Positions 59,601 to 64,000 of a DNA stretch of 64,000 nt are shown in pieces. The notes under the pieces were generated by a model. That model was not told the DNA's origin and did no database searches. It worked only from the letters and a program-made list of their open reading frames with translations. The position numbers and the translations under genes were made by a program. The stretch is from Bretschneidera sinensis (lineage: Eukaryota; Streptophyta; Magnoliopsida; Brassicales; Akaniaceae). The stretch lies in NCBI GenBank assembly GCA_023935145.1, contig CM043699.1, positions 109,746,036 to 109,810,035 on the forward strand, in the 5' to 3' direction. Within the stretch, counting starts at the first letter, position 1. Each line of letters opens with the position of its first letter.

Positions 59601-62600
59601 TTTCTATTCTATTACAACCCTATTCCATTTCCACCATATTCCTATTCCATTCCAGTTTGCAAACCAAACAAGCCATAAAAGAATCATGCAAAGAAACCAT
59701 ACTAAAAGGAAGCAAGGGAAAAATCTACTAAAGTGACATATACAAAGTTTTTTTCTTCTTTTTTCCCCCTCTTCCTTTATCTTTCCCAGCTTTAAGGCTC
59801 ATCCTCTATGTTTCCTGTCTGCATGGGTAAAACCCCTTTTCAATCTTTTAAATTGTATTCAATATTAAAAAAAGAATAACAAAAGAACAGGACAGAAACA
59901 TTTTTTAAAAACAAAAACTGACATAGTGATTAAGAGTAAAAAATTTGCTATACATTGAACAATGTATCATTGGCACACCATTTTCTTTGACAGATATATC
60001 ACTGGCACATCATACCTAACCACCCTAACATATTTACATGAAAGAAATAATGCTTTTACATACCTTCAAATCTTCAATCACTGCTTTTAGATGCTCATTT
60101 TCATTCATGAACTTTGCAATCTCATCAGCTTTTGCCTGATAAGAAAACATCAACACGATTGCAGTTTCAAGAACCATAAAGATCCAATGAAGGAAGAAAC
60201 ATGTATGACTTAACATTAAATATCTAACAAGATGAATACAGGATGGACAAAATAATAAGACCGGATTACAAACTTCTTGAATATGCAGAATTGGAATATA
60301 TTAGATCCCAGAGCATCCAAGGAAAGAAAGAGACTCCTCTACGAACATGCAGGAGTTGAAAGAAATTAAAGAATGAATTACAAACTCCGATATTTGCATC
60401 AATTTCTGTAAATCTCGTGATTGTATGTGAATTTTCATATAGTACATCAAAGACCATGAGTTAATCTAGTATAAGTTTGTTAAAATGTATATTAGCTTGA
60501 TATACATGGTTGGCCCATTTCCTATTAGCTTAAACTTTTGGGATCAATGGTAGTTAACATGGTATCAGAGCCAAAGGTCTTGTGTTCGAATCTTGATAAC
60601 TCATGCTTGTCTCTGTTTATGATAAATACTTAAGCTTGGTCTTTGTCTCTGTTTCAACCTTCACGTGCTAGGCCCATATCCTCTATGAGGCTTTGCACGT
60701 GAGGAGGAGTGTTAAAATGTATATGAGCTCGATATAAATTGTTGGCCCATTTCCTAATAGCTACAATTTAGGAGAAACAAGGCGTACAAGGTGATACTGA
60801 TAATTGCATCTTCTCAAACAAGTGAGGTGACCTTGATGCCTAACATTTAAACAAAACTATATGTCCTTGAAGGGAAGTGTGGTTCACTAAGCCATGACAA
60901 AATGGAAAATTGACGCACATTAAGGAAGAAATGTTTGCAGGTTATGGGGTATCATTAGCAGATTTAACCATCCAGATGATATCAATCAATGTGGAAAAAA
61001 GGGGGAAAAGGGAAAAGGGAAAAGAAAAGAGTATGCATATTAAAAAATAAACATCCTTACAAGCATTCAAACTCTCAAGATAACCACTAATAAAGTCATT
61101 ATAGCAGACTTTAAGGCTAAAGGTTAGTGAAAAAAAGAGAGATAAAGGAAATAAAAAGAAAAATAATTAATAAGAGTTGAAAGACCCTTATTGCCCACTA
61201 AGTGAAGGATTTGAATCCTACTAAACACTTCAAAAAGCCCCTCCATTATGTACATAAATGTATTGCAAATAAAAATCCAGTTCAGAAAGTAAACTGTAGC
61301 ACATACGTACTGTACTTTATTAATGAAAATACAAGAATGGTGAAGCAATTAACCAAAAAAAAGTGGTAGTTAGTTTTCAAATAAGATGATCCAAAATGAT
61401 ATGTTTTAGACATTAATGGGTTAAAACTATTCTATAATGGTACTTATAAAAAAAACCATTCTATAATGGTGGATCTGTGCTTGGTCCAGCATCACCCTGC
61501 CTTTTTATTTTATTGATAGACACCAAAAAAATGTTCAGTAGTGACAGTTAAGACATACCATGCATCAGCTTTAAAGCTCCAATGCACATCTTTTCCAACA
61601 TAAAAGCAAATGTGCACATGAAGTACCTGAGCTTGTCTTGCAGCACCTTGCAATGCAGTTTCCATCATTTTCATCTCCATCTTCACCTTCTCTAGTTCAA
61701 GTACATCATCTGCAGCATCAGACAGATTTGTTGCCAAGCTCAAGCGTTGAGCTTTATCCATTTCACTATCATTGGCTCGTTGATGCACTTCAACTGCTTC
61801 ATAATTAGAATCAGTATCATGAGAAACTAATTCCTTAACCATCTCCAACGCCTCATCTGAAATAAGTGCATTGGACAAAGAAAAATCACGAGCAGTCTCA
61901 GCCTCCTCAGCACTAACAGAATGTGAACCAGAAGTCTCATCACCATCTCCAGTGTGGCTACCGCTTGACACTTCAGCTTTAACGGGAGAACTTTTCTCTA
62001 CAGTCTCTTCTCCTCGTCTCTCCTGTTCATCTGTGCGCTCATGGGCACCAACAACATTATGTGAATCATCCGGCACAAAGGCATCAACTCCAACCTGATC
62101 TGATTCAACAGTTTCTGACTTGACCTCCACCAACTCCAAATTCTGGGAGAGTATCACTTCCAAGATCTCTTTCAGTTGAAGATTGTCAGTGGAATCTGAC
62201 TCTACATTCTGAACAGTGGATTCAGAAGGCTCAACAAGCATCGCTTTAGAATCAGATTGAGCTTTGCTAGGATCTGAAACCACAGTATCTGCTCTCTCCA
62301 CCATCTCTGGATGCTCATCATCTTTTCCCGTCTTAAGCAGTTCTTTTTCTTCTTCAGCAATGGTTTGTTCATCGGCGGCATTTGGTGATCTGTCAGTTTC
62401 AACCCCTTCTTTTTCCTCAACTTTAGAGGCATGCTGTGAAGACTCAGGTTTTCCTGACGATTCCACATCACTTTCCTCATTTTTATGCCCCATAAAGGCC
62501 ATAACAGGATCAAAACGCGCTTTCCTGTCAGTTGTGGAAGGCCATAAACCTGAAGCTGTCAGACACGTAAAAAGAACATTATAAACACAGTAAGTCCAAC

Positions 62601-63942
62601 ACTTCCATTTTAAACTTTCAACCAGCGATGATTGACATACTTTTAAACTAGTAAAAGTGACAGTTTTCCGATTTGTTCAGTGTTGCTAATCACTAATTAC
62701 AAGTTGTGCCAGTAAACCAATCACTCCTTCAACTTGATTACTGATGCCGCTCAACAAATATGGCACTCTTTATGCCTGATGAATGCATACATCCACCACC
62801 ACATTATAGACAGTCTCTAGTTTTTCCTACAAACTCTGTACAGTTAATTTGCCATACCCTTGGAATTGAAAGCCAACACTTCAACAAGTGACAACTGATT
62901 GAACCACCAACACAAGACAATGGCGTGGCTAATTATAAGTTCTTCATTATCATCTTTACAACATGTAGAATGAATCAAAATTTGTAAGGGCCATTTTAGT
63001 AATACAAGCTAGCCTATCTATAATAACACTAGTGATATTAGCCAGAACTAGGCCTTTCATTACTTTCTAAAGTTGACCACTGTGATTTTTCTTTTGTGTC
63101 AGATTGCCAGGTTGGCAATAGGCTGATAGCATTTATTCTTTCCTAAGTATGTGATCGGGATTGACTCAACATGACAGAAATATATTTTCATAACAGAAAT
63201 ATTTTAAAATATGCCAGATAGAGAAATAACTTTATGAGATTCAAGAGAACTGAGAATGGGCACAATGTAGTCCTTTGTAGGATGGGGATCCCCAAAGACC
63301 AGCAATGTAGTCATTAAGTTACACATGGACATAGCGGATGTAAACCCCGCCAACTTGTACAGAATAGTGACAATAAAATTGAGTGTGTTCTACTTGCATC
63401 TTGATAATTCTATGACATCAAACAACTACTTAATTTGGGTACTTTTTTTTTTTAAATCCCAGCAGGACTAAAGCAGCACATGCTTCAGCTAGAAAACTTA
63501 ACCAATTCTCACTTCTCACACAGCAATAAAATTTAGGCTTAAACAGGACCTGATATTTTGAGTTTACCTAATAAACCTACCAAAAAGCAAAACAATGCAA
63601 TCATTATCAACAGAGGCTTATAACAAAGTCAGCATGAACAGTAGCTTATATAGTTGATAACTAGCAAAAGATTCTTTTTTCTCTATTTATACTTTGTTAC
63701 TTGTTTCCAGCTTACACCAAAATTCTAATCCAAATACAAAGAGATAGTGCAAAAACAAACATAAACAGTGGGAACTGGGAAGTACCTTCAATGCTAGCAT
63801 TTGCCTTATCCGACTTCTCCTCAAACCCGAGAGCGCTATCAAAATTCTTCTCTATATTCTTCACACTCTCCTGGAGCTTATTTACGGCCCCAGCTAGATC
63901 CGGGAAGTTCCCCAACGAAACTTTCCCGCTAAACCAAGCCAT
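49860..63942 (-). CDS. GC5: Golgin candidate 5 (TMF/ARA160 homologue)
   Basis: Nineteen coding exons on the minus strand: 63,786-63,942; 61,627-62,555; 60,064-60,135; 57,167-57,241; 56,273-56,387; 54,259-54,320; 54,103-54,150; 53,153-53,437; 52,998-53,057; 52,795-52,878; 52,601-52,666; 52,416-52,514; 52,114-52,332; 51,549-51,663; 51,253-51,473; 51,046-51,105; 50,819-50,932; 49,978-50,052; 49,860-49,898. The sum is 2,895 bases, 964 residues, in frame. The N-terminus MAWFSGKVSLGNFPDLAGAV and the long heptad-repeat body (from about 330 on) match Arabidopsis GC5. Residues 53-330 are an acidic, serine-rich disordered region. The C-terminal coiled coil (about 840-955, including MESIRDSLAEELVKMT and LKEMYREQVN) is the TMF C-terminal domain that binds Rab6-type GTPases in this family. 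The role is a Golgi tether. Its large introns carry a hAT, a TRIM and a further TIR element. Confidence 0.93.
53603..53643. repeat. Compound (TA)n(CA)n microsatellite in a golgin intron
   Basis: About ten TA/TG units followed by about twelve CA units in the intron between the exons at 53,437 and 54,103. Confidence 0.9.
55002..55796. mobile_element. Non-autonomous hAT transposon with 8-bp target duplication
   Basis: The 11-bp perfect terminal inverted repeats TAGAGGTGTGC (55,002-55,012) and GCACACCTCTA (55,786-55,796) are flanked by 8-bp repeats ACTGCACC and ACTTCACC (one mismatch). TAGAGGTGTG-type ends and 8-bp duplications define hAT elements. The 795-bp body has subterminal GGTTCGGT/ACCGAA motifs, some in opposite orientation, and no transposase. 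It lies in the golgin intron between the exons at 54,320 and 56,273. Confidence 0.88.
58839..59674. mobile_element. Putative TIR element in a golgin intron
   Basis: GTTTGGTTTGCAA (58,853-58,865) and TTGCAAACCAAAC (59,657-59,669) are perfect 13-bp inverted repeats, with GGCT and AGCC further outside. Both ends continue inward with GGAAT/ATTCC-rich sequence in opposite orientation. The body contains a GC-rich patch (59,080-59,150) and a CT repeat (59,156-59,171). No transposase and no clear target duplication. Confidence 0.55.
60478..60773 (+). mobile_element. TRIM element of the same family as 23,285-23,619, right LTR truncated
   Basis: The left LTR (60,478-60,559, 82 bp, TGTTAAAATG...GTTAACA) is followed directly by the primer-binding site TGGTATCAGAGCC (60,560-60,572). 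A polypurine tract GAGGAGGAG ends at 60,709. The right LTR starts TGTTAAAATG at 60,710 but loses similarity after about 60,773. It lies in the golgin intron between the exons at 60,135 and 61,627, antisense to the gene. Confidence 0.82.
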
Positions 63943-64000
63943 CTCCTAACTAGAAACCAATCCTACTCGATCAAAGTCTTAAATCCACCTATTCAAAAGA

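Noticed and set aside
60560..60610. tRNA-derived SINE (TGGTATCAGAGCC ... GTTCGAATC)
   Set aside because: The motif directly follows an 82-bp LTR and is repeated in the TRIM at 23.5 kb, so it is a primer-binding site; no A box at the right distance.

Overview
The window is nuclear DNA of a flowering plant, most likely a woody or large-genome eudicot. The evidence is AT-rich intergenic DNA, GT-AG introns, plant-only gene families (MYB-CC, SBP-box, plant mTERF) and a dense layer of plant retrotransposons. I cannot name the species. Nothing bacterial, viral or CRISPR-like is present.

Layout. Bases 1 to about 11,975 are a nest of dead retroelements: a 5'-truncated LINE with a 17-bp target duplication (3,213-5,967) sits inside a SIRE-like Ty1/copia element (1-10,620). 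That element in turn interrupts a second copia element on the minus strand (gag remnant 10,621-11,120, 142-bp LTR 11,834-11,975). Bases 12,000-16,960 are repeat-derived or empty. Six protein genes follow: a PHL5-like MYB-CC transcription factor (16,963-19,620, +); a UBA2C-like two-RRM protein (22,162-25,848, +); an intronless mitochondrial mTERF of the MTEF18/SHOT1 type (27,949-29,718, +); an SPL9/SPL15-type SBP-box factor with a miR156 site and a 4.3-kb first intron (36,590-42,122, +); a GPATCH11-like G-patch protein (43,178-46,657, -); and a golgin candidate 5/TMF homologue with 19 coding exons (49,860-63,942, -). I rebuilt exon boundaries by hand from GT/AG sites, reading phase and family conservation; all models except the G-patch gene close in frame.

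The genes do not form a pathway: they cover transcription, RNA binding, organelle gene expression, RNA processing and Golgi tethering, as is usual in plant chromatin. Small elements decorate the introns and spacers: two TRIM elements of one family, both antisense to their host gene; a non-autonomous hAT with an 8-bp target duplication; two hairpin MITEs of one apparent family; three LINE RNase H/zinc-domain fragments; a MULE-like remnant split by one of the MITEs; and an orphan MYB-repeat fragment downstream of the MYB-CC gene.

The items most worth a second look are: the unlike upstream halves of the two copia LTRs; the array of about 15 near-palindromic TCGACTGG-type units followed by a TATA-like box inside that element; the paired antisense intronic TRIMs; the duplicated roughly 370-bp block at about 12.0 and 21.6 kb that brackets the MYB-CC gene; the frame break in exon 1 of the G-patch gene; and the 10-codon uORF with hairpin just ahead of the SPL start. 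I found no convincing undescribed multi-gene system.
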